Made by a program: the position numbers and the translations under genes
Assembly (NCBI GenBank): GCA_964436815.1
Contig: CAYTER010000041.1
Coordinates: 1 to 21,046 of the forward strand
Direction of reading: 5' to 3'
Length of the DNA: 21,046 bases
Source: UBA993 sp964436815
GTDB taxonomy: Bacteria; Bacillota; Dethiobacteria; DTU022
The notes under the pieces: model-generated
Seen by the model: the letters and a program-made list of their open reading frames with translations, nothing else
The model's database searches: none
Told to the model about the DNA's origin: nothing
In this document: one piece after another, positions 7,044-14,480 of the stretch
How the letters are laid out: each line of letters begins with the position of its first letter
How positions within the stretch are numbered: the stretch's first letter is position 1

Positions 7044-8432
7044 CCGGGCAGTAACATCAGTTGTGATTGCATTTTTCTTCAGGTAAGCCAGATAAATTCC
7101 GGCGGCGATCCCGGGCAGGCAGGCGAAAGCTCCGAAGGTGAATGATTCCCTGAACCCGGGCAGCGGCCCCGTTAATCCCTCAAAAGAAGCAGGAATCAAG
7201 GCGTAAAGGATAATTCCCCCGATTGTTGTCCCCGCAGCAGCCCCGGTAAAACGGGCCATATTGTGGATCCCGGAGGCCACACCGTGTTGGGCAGCATCAA
7301 CGGTGGACAGGACTGAATGCAGAGCCGGAGTGGCGGTCAGGGCGAAGCCCAGCCCGTTTAAAGCCAGACCGGCCGCAATGAAAAGGTAGGCGGTATCTGC
7401 GGAAATCTGCGCAAACATGATATAGGATATAGCCCGGAGAATCATCCCGGCTGTAATCGGAACCCCCGGTCCGAAACGGTCTGAAATCCGGCCGCTTAAG
7501 TTGGAAAATGAGGTCACGCTGATTGCTGCCGGAGTAAGCAGCAGTGCCGTTGCTGCCGGCCCGTAACCCTGTACAGCGCTGAAGTAAATTGGCATAACGA
7601 ATAGTGTGCCTGACACAACGAGCTGTTCAATGAAACCGACTAAAAGACCTAAGTTAAAGCGGGGGTTGCGAATCAGGGTTATGCTGAGCAGGGGGTCTGC
7701 TGCTGTTTTTTCGATCCTGTAAAACAGATAAGCTAAAAGAATAAAGACCAGTAAACTTAATTGGATCAATCTATTGTGCCAGCCTAAATCCGGAAACAGC
7801 GTAATACCCAAGAGCAGGATGGTCGTGGCGCTCATCAGGGTCAGGGCTCCGGTAATATCAAAACTGCGTTTCGCTTTTTTGATCCAGGTACCCAGTTCTT
7901 TGCGGACAACCATGTTCCGCCAAGCCGCCAGGGCGAAGGCTAAGGCCAGTGCGGCAACGGCAAAAAAAGCCCCCCGCCAGGAAAAGAGATCGGCCAGGAA
8001 GCCGGAAACCACCGGCCCCACTATCGCCCCTGAAGCGCCGATACCAGCCCATGTTCCAAGCACTTTGCCCCGCTGATCGTCTTCCACTTTTGAGAGCAAA
8101 ATTGATAAAGAATTAGGGACTAACAGCGCTGCACCCAGGGCTTGAACCACCCGGCCAGTAACCAGCAAGCCGAAAGAATATGACAGACCGCAGATCAGCG
8201 ATCCCAATCCCAGCATGAAAATCCCGGCCAGAAAGTAGCGCCGCGGTCCGTAGATATCGCCGATTCTTCCGGCGATTGGGATCAGGGCGGCTACCGGCAG
8301 AGTGTAGGAGTTTACCACCCAGGTCAGCCAGTTTAATTCAATCCCCAAGTCGATCATTATTTCCGGCAGCAGGATCTTTATGGCATTCAGGTTCATGATT
8401 GACAAAAAATAGGCGCTAAATATAAAGAACAT
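7029..8432 (-). CDS. MFS drug-efflux-type transporter (DHA2/EmrB-like)
   Basis: This 467-aa integral membrane protein of the major facilitator superfamily probably exports a hydrophobic or toxic compound by proton antiport. Visible signatures are PEIMIDLGIELNWLTWVVNSY at the start, motif A (GRIGDIYGPRRYFL), GRVVQALGAALLVPNSLSIL, and the antiporter motif C (GAIVGPVVSGFL). Length and spacing of hydrophobic runs fit about 14 membrane segments. An AAGGATT RBS precedes the ATG at 8432. It is convergent with the ATPase operon and divergent from the MoaD-like gene. The substrate cannot be deduced. Confidence 0.88.
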   Translation of the reverse strand: MFFIFSAYFLSIMNLNAIKILLPEIMIDLGIELNWLTWVVNSYTLPVAALIPIAGRIGDIYGPRRYFLAGIFMLGLGSLICGLSYSFGLLVTGRVVQALGAALLVPNSLSILLSKVEDDQRGKVLGTWAGIGASGAIVGPVVSGFLADLFSWRGAFFAVAALALAFALAAWRNMVVRKELGTWIKKAKRSFDITGALTLMSATTILLLGITLFPDLGWHNRLIQLSLLVFILLAYLFYRIEKTAADPLLSITLIRNPRFNLGLLVGFIEQLVVSGTLFVMPIYFSAVQGYGPAATALLLTPAAISVTSFSNLSGRISDRFGPGVPITAGMILRAISYIMFAQISADTAYLFIAAGLALNGLGFALTATPALHSVLSTVDAAQHGVASGIHNMARFTGAAAGTTIGGIILYALIPASFEGLTGPLPGFRESFTFGAFACLPGIAAGIYLAYLKKNAITTDVTARSGGI

Positions 8433-8568
8433 CTTTAATCCTTTTCTACAATGAACTAAAAAAGTTAGCTGAATCCGCTTTCCAGTTTAGCAGGATCAAA
8501 ACTTAAATACAAACTCTTATTTTCGCTGGTTAGAAGGGTTCACCGGCAGAAAAGCGAAATTATTGATT

Positions 8569-8838
8569 ATGAAAATTATTATTAAATTAATGCCGCCGTA
8601 CCGCAAAAAAGGCGAACAGGGTGAGTATCCCATAGATTTGGATGCAGAGCGGCCAAATCTTGAGCAGCTGGCCGACTACCTCAGCACCAATCATCGGGAC
8701 CTTTTCGGTTACAGCCTGGTTGATGATCGGGGACTGTTAACCGCCGAGTTTATTGTCAACGGCAGAAGCGCTTCCCTCACCGATCCAGTGAGTGAAGGGG
8801 ACATCGTCACGGTAGTTCCCTATATTTGTGGTGGGTAA
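8569..8838 (+). CDS. MoaD/ThiS-family ubiquitin-like sulfur carrier
   Basis: This small beta-grasp protein ends in Gly-Gly (PYICGG), the tail that MoaD/ThiS proteins use as C-terminal adenylate and thiocarboxylate. The line FIVNGRSASLTDPVSEGDIVTVVPYICGG is typical of MoaD. The ATG at 8569 gives 89 aa (MKIIIKLMPPYRKKG); a TTG two codons upstream (8563) is possible but adds nothing conserved. It lies 68 bases before the sigma-54 activator gene. MoaD-like proteins supply the dithiolene sulfur of pterin cofactors, so this one could serve the tungsten aldehyde oxidoreductase at 19122. No MoaE or MoeB is present in the window. Confidence 0.8.
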   Translation: MKIIIKLMPPYRKKGEQGEYPIDLDAERPNLEQLADYLSTNHRDLFGYSLVDDRGLLTAEFIVNGRSASLTDPVSEGDIVTVVPYICGG

Positions 8839-8906
8839 ATAATTATTTCCAATGCAACTTTAATTGTTTTGACCGTTCATGATCAGCAGTTTATGGGGGC
8901 AGTCTG

Positions 8907-10355
8907 ATGGAAACAAAAGAACTGCAGAGTTCTGCCAGTCTTAATGAATCTGAGTTAAAAGAAACCATAAAGGAACTGAAAAAGAAGATCAGTTTTTATG
9001 AAACGATCATAAATGGTTCCTGTGATGAAGTTTTTATTACAGATGGCAAAGGGATCATTACATTCGCCAATCCGGTAAGTGAAAGTCACTATGGTATACC
9101 GGTATCGGAAATGATTGGCAGAAGTGTTTGGGAGCTCGAGGAAAGAGGCATCTATTACCCGGCAGTAACCCCGATGGTTTTACGCGAGAAGAAAAAGATT
9201 ACCATCGATCAGGAAACCGGGATTGGCAAAAAACTTATGCTTACAGCCACCCCGATTTTTAATAATAAGAATGAGATAGAGATGGTAATTTGTAATTCCA
9301 GGGATGTTACTGCGTTAGAGGACATGAAAAAAAGCTATCATGATATAAAGCAGAAAGTGCAAAACAAACAGGCTGGTTCACAAAGAACAAAAAATATTGA
9401 AGCAGAGAATAATCAACTAATATTTGCCGGGGATTCACCGATTACAAACCTGCTACAGATGTCCAGACGTATTGCCCGGACAGACAGCGTTGTTTTGCTT
9501 CAGGGAGAGACCGGTACCGGCAAGGATCTTTTTGCCAGACAGGTTCATGACTTAAGCAGCAGGCGGGACAAGCAATTTTTAAAAATTAACTGTGCGGCAT
9601 TGCCCCAGGAATTAATTGAATCTGAACTTTTTGGCTACAAGTCCGGCGCCTTTACCGGTGCAAGCCCAAAGGGTAAAATTGGGCAGTTTTCACTTGCCGA
9701 CAGGGGCACGATTTTTTTGGATGAAATCGGAGAGGTGCCGCTTTCTTTGCAGCCCAAACTCCTGCAGGTGATCGAAGAACAGAAATTTACCCCGATTGGT
9801 TCCAGCGCTGTTGAAGAGGTTAACGTCCGGATCATTGCTTCAACAAACCGCGACTTGAAAAAAATGATTGGCGAAGGGGCTTTTCGTGAGGATCTTTATT
9901 ACAGGCTTTGTGTGCTTTCAATAGAAATCCCTCCCTTAAGAGAACGAAGAATGGATATCCCAGCCTTACTCAATCATTATTTAGAGTTGTTTTCAGAAAA
10001 ACACAACCGCCAGATTAAAATAACCCCTGATGCATTAAGCGCTCTGGCTAATTATAACTGGCCGGGAAATGTCAGGGAGCTAAAGCATCTGACAGAGCTA
10101 TTAACGGTTACTGTTACGACCAGTGAAATCAAGAGGGAACATCTGCCTTCTCATATTACCCAGTACAGTAAAGAGTTTATTTTCCCACTTGATAATTCAA
10201 AACTTGCAGCTGCTCTCGAATCTGTTGAACGGGAGCTTGTGATAAACAGTTACAAAAAGCTGGGCAGTTCATACAAGGTTGCCAGATCTTTGGGAATCAG
10301 CCAGAGCAGCGCTATCAGGAAAATCCGTAAATATCTCGATGATCATAATGAATAA
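8907..10355 (+). CDS. PAS-domain sigma-54-dependent transcriptional activator
   Basis: This 482-aa enhancer-binding protein uses ATP hydrolysis to open sigma-54 promoters. An N-terminal helix is followed by a PAS domain (about 35-140, IINGSCDEVFITDGKGIITFANP ... ICNSRDVTALEDM), probably the signal-sensing part. The AAA+ domain has Walker A GETGTGKD (200-207), the sigma-54 contact loop GAFTGA (247-252), Walker B FLDEIGE (Asp-Glu 272-273) and PPLRERRMDIPAL. The C-terminus holds a TyrR/Fis-type helix-turn-helix (YKVARSLGISQSSAIRKIRKYL). There is no response-regulator domain, so it is likely controlled by a ligand or redox state. Two sigma-54 promoters, each with the same upstream dyad, lie just downstream and are its probable targets. 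Confidence 0.93.
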   Translation: METKELQSSASLNESELKETIKELKKKISFYETIINGSCDEVFITDGKGIITFANPVSESHYGIPVSEMIGRSVWELEERGIYYPAVTPMVLREKKKITIDQETGIGKKLMLTATPIFNNKNEIEMVICNSRDVTALEDMKKSYHDIKQKVQNKQAGSQRTKNIEAENNQLIFAGDSPITNLLQMSRRIARTDSVVLLQGETGTGKDLFARQVHDLSSRRDKQFLKINCAALPQELIESELFGYKSGAFTGASPKGKIGQFSLADRGTIFLDEIGEVPLSLQPKLLQVIEEQKFTPIGSSAVEEVNVRIIASTNRDLKKMIGEGAFREDLYYRLCVLSIEIPPLRERRMDIPALLNHYLELFSEKHNRQIKITPDALSALANYNWPGNVRELKHLTELLTVTVTTSEIKREHLPSHITQYSKEFIFPLDNSKLAAALESVERELVINSYKKLGSSYKVARSLGISQSSAIRKIRKYLDDHNE

Positions 10356-10383
10356 TGATAATTTAAACGTAATTTGACGCTTT

Positions 10384-10399
10384 AAGTCATTAATGACTC
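10384..10399 (+). promoter_or_regulatory. Candidate enhancer site (AAGTC-N6-GACTC) upstream of mtbB
   Basis: AGTCATTAATGACT at 10385-10398 is a perfect 14-bp palindrome. Its centre lies about 136 bp upstream of the -24 GG of the sigma-54 promoter, a usual distance for an enhancer. The flanked pattern AAGTC-N6-GACTC recurs at 12747-12762 upstream of the second sigma-54 promoter. Likely the site bound by the activator encoded next door. Confidence 0.6.
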
Positions 10400-10525
10400 G
10401 GTATCTGGGTTTTTATGACCGCCGATCAACAATAAATCTGCAATCATTTTATCCTGCTAAAGTTTAAAAAATATCATCATTCCAAGCGCTTAACTGAAAT
10501 AGGGTAATTTCTATTCGATGGTAGA

Positions 10526-10540
10526 TGGCAATAAAATTGC
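10526..10540 (+). promoter_or_regulatory. Sigma-54 (-24/-12) promoter of mtbBC
   Basis: TGGCAATAAAATTGC matches the TGGCAC-N5-TTGC consensus in all but one base, with exactly 10 bp between the GG (10527-10528) and the GC (10539-10540). Transcription should start near 10552, about 65 bases before the mtbB start codon. The adjacent sigma-54 activator gene supports the call. Confidence 0.8.
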
Positions 10541-10617
10541 TATATAGTTATTCTGCCATTACATTGGTGAAATTCAGATTTTATTAATTATCAAAGATGA
10601 TAAGCGAGGTGTTTATA

Positions 10618-12003
10618 TTGATTCTTACCAGAATGGGCGACGGCTCCTTTGTCACCATGAGCGAAGCAGAAATCAAGGCCGACATCGAAGAAGGTTTGCA
10701 GGACGCCGTCAAGCGCGGCAAGATTGAGCCGCTTAGCGCCGACGAAATTGACTACCTGGTGGACATCTGCTGCCGGCCGCAGAAATTTGTCAGCGTGCGG
10801 CACGGCAACGAACTGATCTTAAGCTACGACTCAGGCACCCTTAAAATTACCCGCTTAGGCATCCCGATCGGCATGCCCCAGATCATGCAGATCTACGAAA
10901 GAGCCTTTGCCGCCGACACCTTGGAATTAGCCTACGTCCACTACAGCTTTAAACCGATCAAAATGATCGTCCCTGAAGAACAATACGCCGTGGCCGAGAC
11001 CTCTTTGGTGACCACCGCGCCGCTCTTCTATGGAGCGATGCCCAACTTGCCGCTCTACACCCAGCCTGACGGCCCCTGCCCGAACGCCGCAGAACTTTTA
11101 CCGGCCGGAAAAATCGCCGAAGCGAGAGCCGCCCAGGAAGAAGCGGTCGAGTATGCCGTAAAAGACATGGTCTTCGTGGCCAGCGGGGTCTATGAAGCCG
11201 GCGCCGACGGCATCGACTTTGACACCACCGCCGCCGCCGGCGACGCTGAATTCCAGGCTACCCTTTTAGCCTGCGAACAACTAAGGGCCAAGTACCCCGA
11301 GATGGCCATCGAGATCGGCATGGCCGGCGAATTTGTCCTTGGCTTCCACGGCCAGCTCGAATATGATGGCGTCCGTCTGGCCGGCCTCTATCCCCACCAG
11401 CAGGTCAAACTGGCCGAGAAAGCCGGAGCCAGCATCTTCGGCGCCGTGGTCAACACCAACAGCAGCCGCACCTTCCCCTGGAACCTAGGGCGCGCGGTTA
11501 CCTTCTGCAAAGCCTGCGTGGAAGCGGCGAACATCCCCGTTCACGCCAACGTCGGCATGGGTGTCGGCGCGGTGCCGCTGGTGATGACCCCGCCGATCGA
11601 CTGCGTCTCGCGGGCCTCCACCGCCATGGCCGAAGTCGGCAAACTCGACGGCTTATAGGTAGGCTACGGCGACCCTGCCGGGATGGCTTTGACTCATATG
11701 CATGCTTCAGGCATGGGCGGAATCAGGACTGCCGGAGATCTGGTAGCCCGGATGCAAATGTCGAAGAAGATGCGCTTAAATGAAGCCAAAGAATACGTGG
11801 CCGGCAAACTGAAAGTAGCAGTAGCGGACTTAGCCGACGAAGTAGTGATGAACGAAGTCCGCCAGGACTTAGACCTAGCGATCGTCTACGGCGGGATGGG
11901 CGAACAGGCCCGCGGGATCGAAGCCAAGTTCCGGATCGCCAAGCTCTTAGACCTGGAAATCAATTCCGTGAACCGGTTTTTAAAGAAAACCGGCTGGCAC
12001 TAG
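10618..12003 (+). CDS. mtbB: Dimethylamine:corrinoid methyltransferase with in-frame amber codon (pyrrolysine)
   Basis: MtbB transfers a methyl group from dimethylamine to the cobalt of its corrinoid protein. The reading frame is interrupted by TAG at 11656-11658, where the MtbB family has pyrrolysine. Upstream runs ...VGMGVGAVPLVMTPPIDCVSRASTAMAEVGKLDGL, and downstream in the same frame VGYGDPAGMALTHMHASGMGGIRTAGDLVARMQMSK, both close to methanogen MtbB as I recall it. DFDTTAAAGDAEFQ and EIGMAGEFVLGFHGQLEYDGV are further family blocks. The product is 461 aa with Pyl at position 347. TTG at 10618 with GAGGT at 10606-10610 is the likely start; ATG at 10597 has no RBS. The internal ATG at 11683 has no RBS either. 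The final codon is a second TAG (12001-12003). mtbC follows. This is one gene, not a pseudogene or two ORFs. Confidence 0.95.
11656..11658 (+). other. Recoded UAG codon, predicted pyrrolysine
   Basis: TAG lies between DGL and VGYGDP, the place of the active-site pyrrolysine in dimethylamine methyltransferases. A short hairpin, CGGC-GACCCT-GCCG (11667-11680), begins 8 nt downstream; whether it matters for decoding is unknown. Decoding needs tRNA-Pyl and PylS, whose genes are not in this window. Confidence 0.92.
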
Positions 12004-12018
12004 GAGGTTAAACCATAA

Positions 12019-12660
12019 ATGAGCAACCAGGACTTTATTGCAAAAGTGATCGCATCAGTGACCGGCGGAGACGAAGCCGGGGCCGAAGCTTTAGCCCGCC
12101 AGGCCTTGGAAGAGAAGATGGACCCCTTGCAGGTAATCAACGAAGGCTACGTGGCCGGCATCAAGCAGGTCGGCGACCTCTTTGAATGCGGGGAGCTCTT
12201 TTTGCCCGAGCTGATCCAGGCCGCCGAAGCGGTCAAGAAATCAACGGAAATCTTAAACGCGGCCATTACCGGGGACGCCGGCAAGAACAAGGGCAAGGTC
12301 TTGATCGCCACGGTGGAAGGTGATATTCACGATATCGGCAAAGCGATCGTCGTCTCCTTACTGGTGGCCAACGGCTTTGATGTGCTCGACCTTGGCCGTG
12401 ATGTGCCGACCTTGGACATCATCGCCAAAGCCGAAGAGTTCGGCGCCAATGTGATCGGGACCAGCGCTCTTCTAACCACCACCATGGTCAAGCAAAAAGA
12501 GCTCGAAGAGACCCTGGTCAAAGAGGGGCTCAAAGGCAAGTACAAGACCATCGTCGGCGGCGCCCCGGTTACGGTGCGCTGGGCGGAGAAGATCGGCGCC
12601 GACGCCTACGCGGAAAACGCCGGCGAAGGGGTTAATAAGATTATTAGGCTGATTGGTTAA
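12019..12660 (+). CDS. mtbC: Methylamine corrinoid protein (dimethylamine type)
   Basis: This 213-aa protein carries the cobalamin that accepts the methyl group from MtbB and passes it to a second methyltransferase. Residues 1-85 form the helical cap, with NEGYVAGIKQVGDLFECGELFLPELIQAAEAV. The Rossmann-like B12 domain follows, with the D-x-H-x-x-G motif GDIHDIGK (D102, H104, G107), the GTSALLTTTM strand-loop, and GGAPV. His104 is the expected lower cobalt ligand. AGGAGG (12002-12007) sits 11 bases before the ATG and begins inside the mtbB stop codon, so expression is coupled. The partner MtbA-type methyltransferase and the reductive activator RamA are not in the window. MttC or MtmC are hard to exclude by sequence alone; the neighbour decides the name. 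Confidence 0.92.
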   Translation: MSNQDFIAKVIASVTGGDEAGAEALARQALEEKMDPLQVINEGYVAGIKQVGDLFECGELFLPELIQAAEAVKKSTEILNAAITGDAGKNKGKVLIATVEGDIHDIGKAIVVSLLVANGFDVLDLGRDVPTLDIIAKAEEFGANVIGTSALLTTTMVKQKELEETLVKEGLKGKYKTIVGGAPVTVRWAEKIGADAYAENAGEGVNKIIRLIG

Positions 12661-12694
12661 AGTGTAAGCGTCAACGGTAATATAGAAATTAAAC

Positions 12695-12726
12695 GAGAGG
12701 GGAAGCTCATCAGGGCTACCCCTCTC
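12695..12726 (+). terminator. Hairpin after mtbC, probable terminator
   Basis: GAGAGGGG (12695-12702) and CCCCTCTC (12719-12726) form a perfect 8-bp GC-rich stem with a 16-nt loop, 35 bases after the mtbC stop. There is no U-run after it on the + strand, so it may be a weak terminator or a 3'-end stabiliser of the mtbBC mRNA. Confidence 0.5.
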
Positions 12727-12746
12727 TGCCATATCCTAACACTAAA

Positions 12747-12762
12747 AAGTCAAAAAAGACTC
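12747..12762 (+). promoter_or_regulatory. Candidate enhancer site (AAGTC-N6-GACTC) upstream of the Liv operon
   Basis: AAGTC-AAAAAA-GACTC has the same half-sites, spacing and outer flanks as the dyad upstream of mtbB. Its centre is about 169 bp from the -24 GG, about 33 bp (near three helical turns) further than in the mtbB promoter, so it would face the promoter on a similar side of the helix. Confidence 0.55.
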
Positions 12763-12783
12763 AACATAATTCAAATATGCCTT

Positions 12784-12808
12784 AAGTGAATTGTGCAAAA
12801 ATTCACTT
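12784..12808 (+). repeat. Perfect 9-bp inverted repeat
   Basis: AAGTGAATT (12784-12792) and AATTCACTT (12800-12808) are exact inverses with a 7-base spacer. It lies about 127 bp upstream of the -24 element of the sigma-54 promoter and could be an additional activator or repressor site. Confidence 0.5.
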
Positions 12809-12921
12809 GATTTCCCCGGCTATATTTTCCCATTATTATTATCCCTTTTTATAAAGCTAACACAAGGTGATACAAGGAATCAAAAAATAAAATATTTAGT
12901 ATTGCAGGAATTGTGCAATTA

Positions 12922-12938
12922 TGGCATGAATAATGCTT
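12922..12938 (+). promoter_or_regulatory. Sigma-54 (-24/-12) promoter of the Liv/AOR operon
   Basis: TGGCATGAATAATGCTT has GG (12923-12924) and GC (12935-12936) separated by exactly 10 bp; the -12 box is ATGC instead of TTGC. Transcription would start near 12948. It lies upstream of the substrate-binding protein gene and shares an upstream dyad with the mtbB promoter. Confidence 0.68.
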
Positions 12939-13108
12939 GTTTAAGTACATCATATCTACTTATCCTGCAAAAAGTAGACAATAACGCTCTTTAGTTTTAA
13001 AAATCAATTTTTGGGGGTGGTATTGGCTATAATTAACGATTATTAAAGGTTTCTGTTTTCAACTGTTAAAGGCGGGTTAATTTCGAATCAGAAGGAGGAT
13101 TATTTCAT

Positions 13109-14290
13109 TTGAGGATCTCAAAAATATTGCTTTTAAGTCTTGTTCTGCTGATGTCGCTGTTCATGGTGATTGGCTGCCAGACAGATAGCGGAGCGCCGGA
13201 TGATGGTGCTGAACCGGAACCAGTTACCGGGGATAATGTTATTAAGATCGGTTATGTTGCACCTTTCACCGGACCGGCTGCTGAGTTTGGCACTAATGGT
13301 TTGAGGGGCGTTGAAATTGCTGTAGACGAAGTAAACGCCCAGGGTATTGTCATTGATGGTGAGGTTTATACATTTGAAATCGTTCGTTATGACAGTGTTT
13401 GTGAACCTACCCAGTCGGTTGCTTCGGTCCATAAGATGATTCTGGAAGATGGAGTAGTGGCATTTCTTGGCGACCACTGCAGTTCGTGCTGCATGGCTAT
13501 TGCTCCTTTGGCTGATTCATATGAAGTGCCGGGCATTACGATTGAATGCGCAGCGGAAGCCGTTACCAAGCCAGGACATCCATACTTTTTCAGGATGAGA
13601 CCTGACATGGCCTTGATGAGCCCTCTGGCTGCCGGACCAATCTTTGATGCTATCCAACCGGCTACTATTGCTTTCGTTGCAGTGAACGATGATTATGGCC
13701 GTTCCTGGGTTGAATCTCACCAGGAAGGTTTAATCGAGTTTGGTGTAGAGACTGTGGCCGAGGAGTATTTTGAACGAGGCACAACAGACTATACCATCCT
13801 GCTGAGCAAGATCAGGCAGCTTCAACCAGACATGGTTGGTTATGTTGGCACATCGACTGAAGGTGCGCTGCTATTAGAGCAGGCCTATGAAATGGGACTG
13901 ATCCCGGATGTTGCTTTCTACGGGGCTGAAGAAATGGCATCGTACGAAATGCTGGATCTGGCCGGAGCTGAGGTTCTCGAAGGGACCTACGCTATTGCCC
14001 TTTACGGGGAAGCGCCTGCCGATTTGGAAGCGGCCGTTCTAGCAAGGTATAATGCCCCGTTACATTACGCGATCATCTTTGCCTATGATGGGGTATATGT
14101 TTTAGCTGATGCGATCACGAGAGCCCAGTCGCTTGACCCTAAAGACATCAGGGATGCTCTGAAGGCAGGAACTTATGAAACACTAGCCGGCTTTACAGAA
14201 TTCAAAGATTTCGATGGTTACCAGAACCAGGGATTCTATGTGCCTTATCTGATCAAGTGGGAAAATGGAGAGATGGTTCTGGTTAATTAA
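13109..14290 (+). CDS. ABC transporter substrate-binding lipoprotein (LivJ/K, HAAT family)
   Basis: This is the extracellular substrate-capture component of the transporter encoded downstream. A signal peptide with lipobox VIGC places the lipid-modified Cys at residue 23. The mature part has the type I periplasmic-binding fold: IKIGYVAPFTGPAAEFGTNGLRGVEIAVDEVNAQG, then ILEDGVVAFLGDHCSSCCMAIAPLAD and, near the end, ITRAQSLDPKDIRDALKAGTYETLAGFTEFKDFDG. The start is TTG at 13109 with AAGGAGG at 13092-13098. Length (393 aa) is normal. The unusual CSSCC cluster in the first lobe stands out. Family members bind branched-chain amino acids, amides, urea or aromatic acids; I cannot fix the ligand, and the shared sigma-54 control suggests a substrate linked to dimethylamine rather than a nutritional amino acid. 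Confidence 0.9.
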   Translation: MRISKILLLSLVLLMSLFMVIGCQTDSGAPDDGAEPEPVTGDNVIKIGYVAPFTGPAAEFGTNGLRGVEIAVDEVNAQGIVIDGEVYTFEIVRYDSVCEPTQSVASVHKMILEDGVVAFLGDHCSSCCMAIAPLADSYEVPGITIECAAEAVTKPGHPYFFRMRPDMALMSPLAAGPIFDAIQPATIAFVAVNDDYGRSWVESHQEGLIEFGVETVAEEYFERGTTDYTILLSKIRQLQPDMVGYVGTSTEGALLLEQAYEMGLIPDVAFYGAEEMASYEMLDLAGAEVLEGTYAIALYGEAPADLEAAVLARYNAPLHYAIIFAYDGVYVLADAITRAQSLDPKDIRDALKAGTYETLAGFTEFKDFDGYQNQGFYVPYLIKWENGEMVLVN

Positions 14291-14363
14291 TCGGATCGTC
14301 TGCCAATGTAAGTAAAAACATATATGCATATTTCTGATATTGGATTAAGCAACAGATACATTG

Positions 14364-14409
14364 AAGAGCAAACGCAGGTTTTGCGCTATTTGTACCTGCG
14401 TTTGTTCTT
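14364..14409 (+). terminator. Strong hairpin between substrate-binding protein and permease genes
   Basis: AAGAGCAAACGCAGG (14364-14378) pairs with CCTGCGTTTGTTCTT (14395-14409) over 15 bp with one G-U, leaving a 16-nt loop. The tail CCTTGTTAATAC is not a clean U-run. It may be a partial terminator or a 3' mRNA stabiliser that keeps the binding protein more abundant than the membrane components. Confidence 0.6.
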
Positions 14410-14480
14410 CCTTGTTAATACAGCCTGAAATCAAATTTAACGAGAACTTACCCACTATGTTACAGAAAGGAGAGTTCAGT

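Larger units (their letters stand above)
12661..13108 (+). other. Regulatory intergenic region between mtbC and the Liv operon
   Basis: These 448 bases hold no convincing gene. From left to right they contain the post-mtbC hairpin, the AAGTC-N6-GACTC dyad (12747-12762), a 9-bp inverted repeat AAGTGAATT-N7-AATTCACTT (12784-12808), the direct repeat GAATTGTGCAA at 12788-12798 and again at 12908-12918, a sigma-54 promoter, and an untranslated leader of about 160 nt. A 67-codon frame at 12791-12994 overlaps the promoter and has no RBS. A seven-codon TTG frame behind GGGGGTGG (13014-13021) might be a leader peptide, but this is weak. Confidence 0.7.

Noticed and set aside
11683..12003. Separate 106-aa gene downstream of mtbB
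   Set aside because: Same frame as the upstream part, no RBS, and it continues conserved MtbB sequence; it is the C-terminal part of mtbB past the amber codon.
10618..12003. mtbB as a nonsense-mutated pseudogene
   Set aside because: The TAG is at the known pyrrolysine site, and both halves are otherwise intact and conserved, with a well-formed promoter and partner gene.
12791..12994. 67-aa ORF between mtbC and the binding protein
   Set aside because: No RBS, odd composition, and it covers the inverted repeat and the sigma-54 promoter.
13028..13033. TATAAT as a sigma-70 -10 box before the binding protein
   Set aside because: No acceptable -35 at 16-18 bp; likely chance in AT-rich leader DNA.
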